DNA of 22,879 bases, from contig CALSCQ010000381.1 of assembly GCA_943704525.1 (NCBI GenBank), positions 1 through 22,879 of the forward strand. The letters run 5' to 3'. This stretch comes from Pigoraptor vietnamica. Taxonomy: Eukaryota > Opisthokonta > Filasterea. The notes below the pieces were generated by a model that made no database searches, had not been told where the DNA came from, and saw only the letters and a program-made list of their open reading frames with translations. Positions 1 to 10,493 of the stretch are shown here, piece by piece; positions within the stretch are counted from its first letter, which is position 1; each line of letters starts with the position of its first letter. The position numbers were made by a program, and so were the translations under genes.

Positions 1-165
<165 letters not shown>

Positions 166-243
166 CGCTCGACAGGAACGCTGCCGCCATGTGCCCATCC
201 ATCTATTCACACGCGCTGTTGCAATCGCCCAACCCCTGTCCAG

Positions 244-1390
244 GTCCAGCAACAGAACCTCCCACTCGCGGTCGGCGTGCTCGGCGCCAAGTTTCGCATC
301 ATTGACGAGAGCCTCAACGACAGCTACACGGCGCAGTCGCAAGCACACACGGAAGGCGGGGGATCCATGCTGGCCGCACTCTCGCAGCACGAACAGGGTG
401 TGCCATCGCCGCGTCCAACACGAAAGCCCGCGGGATCGGGCGCAGGGACGCCGACGCAGCAGCCGTCGTCGCCGAAGACCGCGCGGAGGAAGACGCACCC
501 GTTTGTTGTGCACCCGAACCGCCTTGTGCTCGCGTGTCTGGACACCATGCAGATGCAGGCCATTGCGCTGCCCATTATCAAGGCGCTCTTCTACTCGAGC
601 CGAGAAGGGTGTGTCTGTTGGCAACGTGTGTGTGTGCGCGCGCGTGTGGTGTGTGTAGTTGTGGGCCCACGAGTTTCAACTGCGACTGGACATGGTCACG
701 TGCTCGGAAAGCATTGTGGGCATCCTCTCCCGTAAACTAACTCCTCTCACACCTCTTCATAGCCGCTTCTTTTCGTTCGCCGTGGTCGACAACGACGTAT
801 CCCTTGTTATGGACGACTCGTCTGTCGGCGAATTCCCCGCCGAATGCCTGCGCCTCAGCGACACCATGTGGCGCATCATCCAAATAGACGACGGTCCGCT
901 TGGGTTCGGTGCGTGCCTTGCTGTCCGCTGCAATCGTATGAGCGTGTTGCAAGGCCAGTCGGCTGCGTCCACTGTCGCTTGTATTGTTAGTTGCTGCCTC
1001 TACCTGTCGCGCCGGCTGGGTCAGCGCCCGCGCGTTGGTTGATGCGGTCCCATTCGCGCGCAGACGAGGCCGGCGTCGTCGCACAGTTTTCCGAACCGCT
1101 GGCGGACAACAACGTCCACATATTCTACATTTCGACATTCACAACGGACTGGATCCTGGTGAGATATGTCACGGCCTGTGCTTGTCGCTGAGCTTCCTCT
1201 CGTTGCTTAGTGTGCCACCACATGCCACTGCCGTCTATTGTTGCTCAATGTGCTCTGCATGCCATTCTTTCGCCCCGTCCAATCATTGAGACACACGCAC
1301 GCCACTTCCTGTCTCGTGCAGGTGAACGAGAACGAATTGGAGGAGGCCGTCGAGGCACTTGAGAGGCGCAACCGCGATAATGAAGCGTGA
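244..1390 (+). CDS. CASTOR-like ACT-domain protein, C-terminal part (5' end outside window)
   Basis: Exons 244-608, 763-908, 1064-1158 and 1322-1390 join in phase with GT-AG introns and end at TGA 1388-1390, giving 224 visible residues. The family comprises cytosolic arginine sensors that bind GATOR2 and control TORC1. Visible parts are the end of the first half (VGVLGAKFRI), a disordered Ser/Pro/Thr-rich insert of about 60 residues, then an ACT pair starting at HPNRLVLACLD. The segments PLGFDEAGVVAQ and YISTFTTDWILV align with the corresponding part of animal CASTOR1. The Asp-Glu pair at the 908/1064 junction and the Asp at 1147-1149 match CASTOR1 ligand-pocket positions (E277 and D304, from memory). 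The intron 609-762 is set by phase: two bases GG before it and one base C after. The N-terminal ACT region, roughly the first 120 residues, is missing because the window starts inside the gene. Family assignment is strong; arginine sensing in this organism is inference. Confidence 0.85.
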
Positions 1391-1841
1391 AACAAACGAA
1401 CACAAGTAACATCATTGTAACACACATTTATGAGCGAGTTCTCGCTATAATTTGCCCACAAACCCAAAAGTCAGGGGTAGGATTAGTACCCCTGCCCAAA
1501 AGTGCCGATTTGAAATTTTCGCGCGATTTTTTGCGAGTTTTTGTGCGCAGCGCCAATTGCGGCAGTCGGCGCAGTCGGTGGAATGCGGCAGTGGCTGAAA
1601 GTCTCTTAGACTTCCCCTGACGGCAGTACCACTTTAGCTCTCTCAAACGCGCCTTCTTCGTGCGTGTGTGTGTCTCGCATGTGTTGAGGGGGTTCTGTGA
1701 GTTGCCTTGCGCGTGCGCGTGTGGTCAAACTTGGGCATAAGATCGACGCCATGGTAAGAGACTGAAGAGGGCCTGCCGTCGCAATAGTAATCGAGCTGCC
1801 TTCCGTTCCTTTTCGGCCGCGGTTCCCCGCGCTGAGCGAAA
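1391..1841. other. Spacer between the CASTOR-like gene and MINDY-4
   Basis: This 451-bp spacer separates two genes on the same strand and must hold the 3' end of the first and the promoter of the second. No convincing coding frame is seen. Two GTAAC words occur just after the stop (about 1407 and 1419). An AT-rich patch containing TTTTCGCGCGA (about 1516-1526) resembles an E2F-type site and could be part of the MINDY-4 promoter. No canonical AATAAA signal is visible. Confidence 0.5.
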
Positions 1842-4672
1842 ATGGGGGGCGCGTCCGTGGAAGAGCTGTCGGCGGCGCTTGTGCGCGAGTTTTTGAACAG
1901 GAGGGGGTGCAAGGCGACCCTCGAAACACTCGAGAGAGAGATGCCGCGCACCGAGAAGAGGTACGGACGCACAGTTGTCAGCACGTATTGGTTCGATTGT
2001 GTCGTACTTATGTTTGCGGTTATTGCAGCATTTCGAGCCGCGCGGAACTCGTGCGGTCGCTGAAGGTCGAGCGACTAGTGAGGAAAAATAAGGAGAGCGA
2101 CCTTGCCCTGGGCACTGTGCTGGAGGTGCGTCGCAATGCAGCGCCATTATCGAAAAGCCTCTTGTGTTTCAGAGCGCTGTCCCACCTGATGCGTGATCTC
2201 GCGTGACTGTAGGTCATTGTGCGCTATCTCTCGGAGCGACGGTCGTCGGCGGAGGGGGACGACAAGGCGCACGACCCGCCCGCGACACTCTCCCCGCGAT
2301 CAGAGTTGCGCTCGGAAGCACGCGACATCTCTCCCAAGAGCCAGCGTGACGTCTTGCGCGAGGGCAAAGAGAGGATGCTGTCGGCCGAGACGACAGGGAC
2401 AAAGGGCGCGAGTGCGAGTGGCACTGGGCGGCGACTGCAGAGGGACCGCGAACCGCCGTCCTCACTCACCGTGACCGGCCTCTCCGCGACGGACAAGACG
2501 TCCGTGCGTCCCGTTGAGTTCAGTTCGCCGCGTTCGCGAGGTGCTGGCGAGACGAGCGGGCATCCTCCCATTGGGGGCGGTCTCGGTGGCCTGCATGGCG
2601 GTGGCAACTCGCGCGAATTTGCGGGCCTGCGTGGGCTGGACGGTCGCGATGGGCGCGATGGACGCGACTATGGCGAAGTGTCGCGGCTGGGCGTTGGCGA
2701 GATCTCCCTGGAAGACCTCTCTCCCCCGCACCACGGGAGTGCGCGACGGCCGTCGTCGAAGGAGACGCCGGGACGGACGGGCGGGTCGTCGTCGGTGTCG
2801 ACGCAGCTGCCGCAGCCCTCGAACCAGCGCTCCACGCACGGCATGCCGAAGGGCAACATCGACGAGATGCAGCTGCTCGACATTGACGACGACGACGTCG
2901 AGGAAGGGAAGGCGCAGTCGCCGCCTCGGCGTGGTCTCGGACCGCTCCCGTCCGCCGGTGGCAGCTCGGCGCGGGACGGGGGACGCGGAGGTGGCGGTGG
3001 TCATGCGCTCATTCCGCCGGTGCCCGTGAGTGCGGACATTGCGCTCCAGCTCAAGCGCCTCGTGTTTGGCGCGGGTTCTGCGACGTTCGGTCCCGAGTGG
3101 CGCAAGCAGAGCTTTGTCTTCTCCGACCTGCCGGACTTGCGCTACGGAATTGTGCAGCATAAGGGCGGCCCCTGCGGCGTACTCGCGGCCGTCCAGGCGC
3201 ACGTGCTTCGTCACCTCCTCTTCCCTGACGGCGGCGATGGCGCCAGCGCGACAAAGAAGAGGCGGCCCGTGCTCGCGCCGTCGGACGTTCAGCGCAACGA
3301 GGCGCTCACAAGCGCCATCTCGGAGATTCTGTGGCGGTGCGGAGACCAGAGGTCGGCGACGGTCGCCATGCCCGGCCGCGGCGGCGGGGGCTCTTCCAGC
3401 AACTTCAACGCGCACTACAAGCCCGACAAACTGACGGAAGTGCTCGTGCTGCACCGCGCGGACAGCCTCGAAGCCCTTCAGTCGCTTGTGCGGTCTGGGC
3501 TGTGGGCGTTCCAGGGGGAGAACGGGGACGGCTGCTGCCTGTTCCTCTACTCTGCCATTCTCTCGCGCGGAATCGACAAGATCAAGGCGGACATGGACGA
3601 GGAGAGCGGCCGGCTGATGGGAGCGCACGGGTACTGCACGCAGGTGGGAGTTCGTTGTGTGGGGTTGATGGCCGTATATTGGGTGTCGCGGCTTCTGGAC
3701 GCAGGTGAAGAGTTGCGCGTGTGGGATTGGGACGGGGAGATAGTGCGATGTTCTACATGCGCGCACGCGTCCGTGAAGTCGAGGCGTATGGAACTGAACG
3801 GACGACACCTCGCTGACTGTGCCTCGCTTTGCAGGAAATGGTCAATCTTCTGCTCACCGGGCGCGCGTGTTCGAACGTGTTTGACGGCGACATGACGCTG
3901 GACAGCGGCGGCGAGACGGGGTCGCTTCTCAAGGGCGTCCGGTCGCAGAGTGCGATCGGATTCTTATCGCTCTTTGAGCACTACGACTCCGTGAAGGTGT
4001 GTGTGCAACCGCACTGCGGTACGTTTGTGTTGTGTTCGGAGAAGGTGCTCGGCTGCGCGTCCTGGCGGCATCTGTAGCTTCTGTGGCAAGGCAGGTGATG
4101 TGTTTTGCGGGAGGGACGGAGGGAGAGGGCCGTTTCGCTTTATGTTGGAGCAAGACTGAATGCCACCCTTCCCACGTTAGGTGGGCAACTTCCTTAAGAA
4201 CCCCAAGCACCCGCTGTGGGTCGTGTGCTCCGAAAGCCACTTCTCCGTCCTCTTTTGCGCCGATCGCGAGCCCATCGCGAACGCGCGCTGCAAAAAGTTC
4301 GACATTTATTACTATGACGGCCTGGCCAGACAAGACGAGGAAATTCGCCTCACAGTCGGTGGGTGGCGTGGCTGCGCACTGGCCGTCGGGTCGCTCAGTG
4401 TCGGGCTGTGTGCACACACTTCACCGTGAATTGCTCTCTTGTTTTGCGTGAACTCTTCGTCCCACTTGCACCGTTTTGTGTTTGGACACGATATCGTTCC
4501 ATGAAGAGAACAGTGGCTTACGTCGAGTTTCTCGCTTCCTCCCACCGCAGACACTGCTTCCGCCTCCAAGGGCCACGCCAAGGACGACCTCGTGCCGCCC
4601 CTTGAGCACTGCATTCGCACGCGGTGGTTGGGAGCGTCCGTGTCGTGGAACGGCTCGGAACCAATATTGTAG
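1842..4672 (+). CDS. MINDY4: MINDY-4 type deubiquitinase (FAM188 family)
   Basis: Six exons, 1842-1960, 2029-2125, 2213-3643, 3835-3996, 4181-4358 and 4551-4672, join in phase into 702 residues, ATG to TAG. The MINDY family are cysteine peptidases that trim K48-linked ubiquitin chains. Residues about 7-38 form a LisH-like helix pair, as in other MINDY-4 proteins. Residues about 85-340 are low-complexity, charged and Ser/Gly/Arg-rich, including a GRD tandem repeat. The catalytic domain begins near residue 345. It contains [14 protein letters not shown], with predicted nucleophile Cys393 (codon 3173-3175) and Gln387 six residues before it, the spacing used for the oxyanion Gln in MINDY-1. [10 protein letters not shown] supplies the likely catalytic His623. 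The tail ends in the family-like segment [17 protein letters not shown]. All three catalytic positions are intact, so the enzyme is probably active. The donor at 4359 (GTGGGT) was chosen because only it restores phase. Confidence 0.93.
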
Positions 4673-5525
4673 TCCCGTCACACTAAACCGTGTTGTGCAA
4701 GCCCTTCCCAGTTATCTCGAGTGTCACCGCATTCATTCAGCCACGAGGCAGAACATGTCTCACGCAAGAGGAGTTGAGAGTACAGCGCCGTATTTACCAC
4801 AAAGTTATAGTGAATACAATAGAAACCATAGTGCCATTCGTCGAGAGCAGTGGATAGAGGACGCAACCGTGTTCACGGCAAAGCTATCTCGAGTACCCAG
4901 CGAGACTGTCATTCGTCGAGAGCACTGGATGTTAGGGGCACACGGTACGTTTTTTATACGGCGACCACCAACAGACGCGAAGCCCAATTCCGAAACCAGT
5001 TGCGAAAAAGGGTGAACGGGCAAGACGAAGGCGCAACGCAGACAAGAGAGAGCCGCGAAACGAGAGAGACAATTCCAACGCGCGCAACGCGCGAAAAGGA
5101 AGGCAAAAATTCAAATCTGAAACGACAATCGATAGCACGCAACCGCCGCGACAGCGACGCAGAAGACGAGAAGCGCAAGTCGAAGTGGACTGCCAGTGCG
5201 GGGACCGTGCACGCAGCAACACTGGGCACGGACTGCACGAGTAACGCAAAGCAAAGCGGACAGAGACGCATGCGCACAGCAACGAGATGTGACACGCACG
5301 CGCGATCGCAGACGAGAGACGAACGGGCCACGCAGACCCGCAAATTTCTATACATCATCAAGTCAAAGCAAAGACAAGAAAACGAAAGGGACGTGTACGC
5401 AAGAGACAACAACGACGCAGAGACAACAACGACGCGGCGCGCACGAGTAAATGGGTTAAAACGCGGGTGATGCGACGGCGGCGGCGAAAAGCGGAAGCGT
5501 ATTTGCGAGAAAAACGGCGGCGTGC
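4673..5525. other. Convergent spacer between MINDY-4 and the RRM gene, with degenerate repeats
   Basis: This 853-bp region lies between two stop codons facing each other and should contain both 3' UTRs. It is rich in purines and short arginine-codon-like strings from about 5000 to 5470. A 206-codon open frame (4850-5470) has low-complexity Arg/Thr/Glu composition and no recognisable family, so I do not call it a gene. Degenerate direct repeats lie at about 4710-4931: CATTCGTCGAGAGCAGTGGAT (one mismatch) twice, about 79 bp apart, and ATCTCGAGT twice. Confidence 0.5.
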
Positions 5526-7775
5526 CTACTCAGCGACGAGCTGTTCAGCAAGGCCAGTCGCAAAGCGCCAGCGCGACTCCTCGAGCTCCTGGAAGAGGTC
5601 CTCGCGGTGACCGGAGAGCGTTTCGTTGTCCCGCTCCGACATGAGCGACTGCTGCTGGGGAAGGCCCTGGGACACCATCGACGACGCCACGTGCGACTGG
5701 TTCGGCGGCGCAATCGGCGCGATGGGGGCGATGGGCGCAATGGGATTCATGCCGTTGTGGTGCTGCGCCGCGTGGTGCGCGCCCATGCCGGGCAGCATCC
5801 CGGGTCCGCCCATGTCCATTCCCAGGTGGCCGTGCAACTGCTGCATAGAAGAGAGGGGCATGGCATGCTGCTGCTGGGGCGGAGGCGAGATGTGCGGCGG
5901 GGAGATGTGCGCGGGGTGTTGGGGCGGCTGCTGCGGCTGGGGATTGCGGTGATGACCCCACGACAGGCGAACGGGCTGACCGCCTGTGCGTTGCCGGGGA
6001 CGGGAGAAAAAGGGCGTAGGTAACATTTAGAAACAATCCGTGCATCCAAATATAGTAACATCACGTTACCCATCACGGTGATGGAAGAGTTCATGTTACC
6101 CACGAGGATGTAACAAACGCGAAAAGTCACAAAAAATTGTTGTAACAAATCCGAAACAAATTTTCTTTTTCTTTTTCGAAAAAACAAAAATTCGGTGACA
6201 CAATTTCCGACACTCACCGATATACATGCCGTTCAGCTGTGAGATGGCAATCTCCGCCTGCGACCGGTGGATAAACTCGACGAAGCCGCAACCCTTGCCG
6301 GCGGGAATGCGCACCTCGGCAATCTCGCCAAAAGGACCGAAATAACTGCGACGGCGCAAGTAGCGTCAACACCCGCAGCATCCCGGAAGCAGACTGAGCA
6401 GCGGAGACATGAACACACCTGCCGAGCTCCTCCGTGGTCACATGCGGCGCAAGGCCACCGACGAAGACGGTCGACGTCTGCACGTCACTTGCCATCGCGG
6501 GGCCGAGGCCTGACATCGCATCGCCGTTCGAGTGCCCGCCCATAAAGGAATGTCCGATCGGAGCCTGCGGCACGTGGCTCGTCGCGTGATGGGCCGAAAC
6601 CATCCCAGTGGGGCTCGTCGAACCGACCATCGAGTGCGAACCGGCGTGCGCGTGCGTCCCGCTGAAAAAAGACCCGCTACCGCCCGTGCTCTGCGGCATG
6701 TTGTACGCCTGCGGCTGCGCAGGGGCGCCAATCGGCTGCGGGTGCGGCGTGTGGGCGACCGGCGGGGCGTAGTCAAACGCGTTCTGTGGCCCGCCAAAGT
6801 AACCCGGCGCCGAGTTGTACGTCATTGGAGTCCCTGGGGAGGCGCCGCCCCACATGCCGGTCGGTGCGGGCGCGCCCGGCTGCGTGTTTTTCTTCGGGGT
6901 TGCCGTGCTAATGCGGAGGGGCTTGCCGCCGCAGCCGATGGCGTTCTGCATTTCGACGAGCGCGCGGTTGTACTCGCCAAAGTCGCTGAAGCGGACGAAG
7001 CCAAAGCCCTTCGGCACGTTGTTCTGGTCGAGAACGACCTTGGCGGCCTTGCACGACGGGTACCGCGACTTGAAAAACATCTGCGAAAATAAAAGGCATT
7101 GCGACACGTCAGCTACACTGACGCAACAGTGCCGTGCAAGCGACAGCTTCTATCGCACACAAACACGTGCACGCCCCGACTTGCCTGCAGCTGGTAATCG
7201 TTGACTTCGGGCGTCAGGTCGCCCACAAAGATCGAATACTCCGGCTCGTTCTTAGACGTGCTGTGCGAGGCCCAGTTGAGCTTGAACTTGCGCGGCGGAA
7301 TTGTCCCCGGAATGTGCGTGCCGTTGAGCGACTCGAGGATGCGCTGCGCACGCTCCGCGTCGCCAAACTCCACAAAGCAGTAGCCGGCAGGAGCCCTGGA
7401 GGGGCGATACGATCGGAACCGTAAGTCGTCGGAAAAATTGGACGCCCACACATGCACCGCGAAACAAAGAAAAGCGACGAGAGCCCGCTCGCACGATGCA
7501 ACCCGCAACAACAGCGCACGATGACAACATATTGTCCGCCGCAAAATAGTGCGCCACACGCACACAACACACTACGTCAACGCGCACCCCGTCAGCTTGT
7601 TCTTGATTAGCTTGACGCTGAGGACGGGCTCCCCCATCTGCGCGAAAATGGAGCCAATAACATTCTCGTCCCAGTAGGGATCGAGGTCCCCGAACCAGAG
7701 GGACGTCGACATCGAGTCGTGCAGCAGCTGCTGGGGCGTCCGCTGCTGCACGCCCTGACCGAGGAGGCCGAACAT
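5526..7775 (-). CDS. Three-RRM RNA-binding protein (RBP45/47, Nam8, SECp43-like)
   Basis: On the minus strand the exons are 7775-7588, 7395-7185, 7080-6419, 6345-6218 and 5983-5526, in phase, giving 548 residues. RRM1 (about 25-105) has RNP2 LWFGDL and RNP1 [11 protein letters not shown]2 (about 116-195) has IFVGDL and [11 protein letters not shown]3 (336-408) has VFVGGL and GCGFVEFI and ends with VRLSWG, the usual RRM3 ending in plant RBP45/47 and yeast Nam8. A Gly/Pro/His/Ser-rich linker of about 140 residues separates RRM2 and RRM3. The tail is rich in Pro, Gln, His and Met, with an IAP repeat (AHRPH in other frames is a shadow). Family members bind poly-U/AU-rich RNA; Nam8 acts in U1 snRNP splice-site choice and RBP45/47 in mRNA and stress-granule biology. 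Which role applies here cannot be told. Start is the first in-frame ATG before RRM1; a short upstream exon is possible. Intron 2 uses a GC donor. Confidence 0.9.
5984..6217 (-). other. AT-rich intron of the RRM gene with repeated GTAAC words
   Basis: This 234-bp intron interrupts RRM3 between the codons of the Ile-Gly pair (phase 1). It is much more AT-rich than the exons. About 6020-6146 holds six copies of GTAAC or its complement GTTAC, and an inverted repeat CCATCAC/GTGATGG is centred at 6077. A pyrimidine- and A-rich stretch follows. Nothing in it looks coding. Confidence 0.6.
7081..7184 (-). other. GC-AG intron of the RRM gene
   Basis: The exon ends CTGCAG on the minus strand and the intron opens GCAAGT, the optimal GC-AG donor context. 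It closes with TTTTCGCAG just before ATGTTTTTC. Joining here gives the continuous RRM2 sequence [14 protein letters not shown]. The nearest GT, four bases further, would shift the frame. All other introns I could place in the window start with GT. Confidence 0.8.
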
Positions 7776-8349
7776 GGCACCGGGTCCGTCGCCGCCAAAC
7801 AGGGGGCGGAACGGGTGTTCTGCGGCGCGCAACACTTTCGCGGCTTGCTCTCGCCTTAACAGGCAGCGCGGGGAAGCGTGGATGTGGTCGTCGCCTTGCG
7901 CATCAACTGCGGTAGGCCGTAACAGCACACGGGGCCCGTCGGTGAAGAGGAGAGATGGCGAGGCACGCGCACCGTGCCCGCGAGTGCTTGTATAGGAAGA
8001 GACCGGGAGAAAAGTGCAGAGAAGAGAGGCGAGATAACGACGCCCGCGGAAATAAATACAACGAGAGAACGCCGCACGCCCAAAAGTGTGGCGTTTGCGG
8101 AGGTGATTGACGTGATGCGTCGGCCTTGCTTTTGCCTTGAACGACGCGCAAAGGGGCGCGTGTGCAGGCACAGTGAGAGAGTGGCGTGAGCGTGCGTGGG
8201 AGTCGAAAGCACGCCACGCTTCCGTGGGGGGATCTGCGTGTGTGTACGTGCACTGCTGTCTCACGCACGCAGGCACACACGCACGCACGCCCATACACAC
8301 CGAGCAATCCAAAGCACGAGAGGGCAAGTGGACTTTCCACGATGGCCCA

Positions 8350-8650
8350 GTTGACTATGGGAATGTATGGGAGGCCGACAATGTATGGAAATGTATGGGA
8401 CTCCGCAGCCCCTGTCAAATAAATCGCGTTCACTATGAATTGACTATGAAAATGGGCGCGCTAAATAATGTGCGGGAAGTGGGGGTGTCGCACTGCGCAC
8501 CGTAATAAAAGAAAGTGCGCAACTCCTTTTCTATGGATTATGTATTGAAAATAAATAATTAATAATCGCCAGCGGAGTGCGTTAATAATTGAAGGCACGT
8601 CCCTGGTACTCGCCGGGCCAATCGGCGCTCACTATGGGCAATGTATGGGC
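8350..8650. repeat. Dispersed ACTATGGG / AATGTATGGG word repeats
   Basis: The compound word ACTATGGG(C)AATGTATGGG occurs at about 8354 and 8631. Partial copies lie between them: CAATGTATGG plus AATGTATGGG at about 8379-8399, and CACTATGAA / GACTATGAA at about 8431-8449. The copies are on the same strand and lie upstream of the RRM gene. Function is unknown. Confidence 0.6.
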
Positions 8651-8880
8651 CTTCTGTGTGTTGTGTGTGTGACGTGTGTGTGTGTCTTGACGTTGCGATG
8701 GCGGACAGCCCTTCCCACGCGTGAAACAAAAGTGCTGCGCACTGATCTGCGTGTCTGTGTGTGTGCGCGTGTGAGTGTGAATGTGTGTGTGTGAGTGTGT
8801 GACTGTGTCTGTGTGTGAGTGTGTGTCTTTGTCTATGTGTGAGTGTGTGTATGTGAGAGAGAGTGTGTGTGTATGGTGTT
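8640..8880. repeat. Degenerate GT-rich simple repeat
   Basis: Interrupted GT, GTGA and GTCT runs cover most of this segment, for example at 8655-8685 and 8750-8870. This looks like an old, mutated version of the pure GT arrays elsewhere in the window. Confidence 0.8.
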
Positions 8881-9316
8881 GTGCGTGGATGCGTACTCCT
8901 GGGGCCTTCTAAATTTTTAATATAGTCGCGGAGTTCCCAGCACCAATCCGAGACATGCGAACGCTTGATGATATTCCGCCCGACCCGTCAATCCCCCCGT
9001 GGAGCTGTAAACAGGCTCGGGTCGAGTAATTCTCGTGCATCCGGGTCACTGTCAGATATGAGTGCAATACTGTGTTCGTCTGAGATTCTGCGTGAGACAG
9101 TGCTCACGGTTCAAGTCTTGTTCGCGAACGTTCAGTTTCACCGCGACACTTCACTGAGGCTGTGCGTGTGAATGTGTCGGAGGCGGAAAGACGGCACTGC
9201 TGTGTGCGTCGCGAGTCGTCTGTGCTGGGAATTTCCGCGACGATTTTCACCGCAGTTTTATCTTTTGGAGTTGAACGCCGAAACTGCCGCGCACATGACA
9301 GCTATGTTAGCGCAAC

Positions 9317-9392
9317 GCTTGACAGGTGTGCACAATAGACATGTCTCTCAGCATGCTTGACAGGTGTGCACAATAGACATGTCTCTCAGCAT
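9317..9392. repeat. Perfect 38-bp tandem duplication
   Basis: Bases 9317-9354 and 9355-9392 are identical over 38 of 38 positions, beginning GCTTGACAGG and ending CTCTCAGCAT. The lack of divergence points to a recent duplication. Because 38 is not a multiple of three, it shifts any reading frame crossing it. Confidence 0.95.
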
Positions 9393-9618
9393 CTCCATAG
9401 TGTCAGCTTCGTCATGTCGATTGGGATTGAAACTGCCCTCGCGGTACGAGGGCGCGCCGACGGCCGTTTTTGCCCACGTGGCTTCGCTCACTGACGCGAC
9501 GGCATCCGGAATTCGACTCGATTACTTGGAAATATCTGAGGCAAATGACGCACAAACACCTGCGCGTCCTTGCTCGGCGAACGCTGTTTGAACCATCGTT
9601 CATTGCTGGGATTGGAGC

Positions 9619-9642
9619 ACCACACACACACACACACACACA

Positions 9643-9727
<85 letters not shown>
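9619..9727. repeat. Compound (CA)n(CT)n microsatellite
   Basis: A CA tract of about 26 bp passes directly into a CT tract of about 80 bp. The CT tract is interrupted once by CTCG repeats at about 9672-9683. A short CT run recurs at 9763-9778. It lies about 350 bp upstream of the LYRM4 start. Confidence 0.95.
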
Positions 9728-9959
9728 GTGGAGTCGGTCTATGATTTAAGCTGATCCGAAATCTCTCTCTCTCTCTCAGTCTCTGACGTCGACATAACGC
9801 GAGGTTCGGCATTCTTGCCGAGTTTATGCCGCCTATTAACACATCGCCGTTGGATCCAAACACAGTCGGTTTCTTCTTTGGCATCGAACGCTAGCGTAAA
9901 ATGTCAGCGTCAGCCGAATACGAGGCCAAAAAGAGTTAGCAGTAGTGAGCCGGCTGTTG

Positions 9960-10084
9960 TGAAAACCACTGCGAGTGCGTGACGTCACGGTCCACGTGAG
10001 TGACCGAATGCCGGCGGCCCCAGGCCTCTTCATCTCGTCACTCTCCCACAGCAACTCTGGTCGTCAACTGCCGCATAGACTGCC
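9960..10084 (+). promoter_or_regulatory. LYRM4 upstream region with CRE-type palindrome and E-box
   Basis: The palindrome TGACGTCA lies at 9980-9987, about 100 bp before the start codon, and CACGTG lies at 9993-9998. In other eukaryotes these words bind bZIP (ATF/CREB-type) and bHLH factors. Position supports a promoter role, but no binding evidence is available. Confidence 0.45.
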
Positions 10085-10260
10085 ATGGCCACAACAGCCG
10101 CTGCAGTGAGCCCGCAGGCTGTACTGCGCCTGTACCGCGCCATATTGCGGGAAGGGTCCAAGTTTGCCAGCTACAACTATCGGTGCGCACTCTGATCCAT
10201 CTTCTCTCACCTCCAACAATCTTTTGCTGGCCTTAGTAGCTTGTCGTCCTCGTATGCACC

Positions 10261-10326
<66 letters not shown>

Positions 10327-10364
10327 GTGCCATATGTGATCATGCAACCGTCTTTGTGCTGTGT

Positions 10365-10395
<31 letters not shown>

Positions 10396-10462
10396 TCCTA
10401 TGTGTATATGTGCCATGTGCGTGTGTGTGTGTGTGTGTGTGTTCCTATGTGTATATGTGCCA

Positions 10463-10493
<31 letters not shown>

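Larger units (their letters stand above)
7776..10084. other. Divergent intergenic spacer between the RRM gene and LYRM4
   Basis: This 2.3-kb spacer is the longest gene-free stretch. From left to right it contains the GC-rich 5' region of the RRM gene; a near-CRE word TGACGTGA at 8108-8115; repeated ACTATGGG/AATGTATGGG words (8350-8650); and an AT-rich pocket (8520-8600). Then come degenerate GT-rich tracts (8640-8880), a 38-bp tandem duplication (9317-9392), a CA/CT satellite (9619-9727) and the LYRM4 promoter. Short open frames between 8900 and 9600 on both strands carry stops and match no family I recognise. They could be remnants of a decayed element. Confidence 0.6.

Noticed and set aside
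659-731. Candidate exon starting LWAHEFQLRLD
   Set aside because: Splicing 609-762 out restores phase exactly and gives continuity from ALFYSS to RFFSFAVV; including this piece requires a donor out of phase or an intron of about 31 bp.
2462-3808. 448-codon minus-strand frame opposite MINDY-4
   Set aside because: Antisense shadow of the large MINDY-4 exon, which carries conserved catalytic motifs on the plus strand.
4850-5470. 206-codon plus-strand frame in the convergent spacer
   Set aside because: Low-complexity Arg/Thr/Glu composition, no recognisable domain, no neighbouring splice pattern, and it lies over the 3' end of two convergent genes.
10263-10324. Poly-T as the tail of an antisense retrotransposon
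   Set aside because: No retroelement body, no target-site duplication and no further similarity were visible, so it is reported only as a homopolymer tract.
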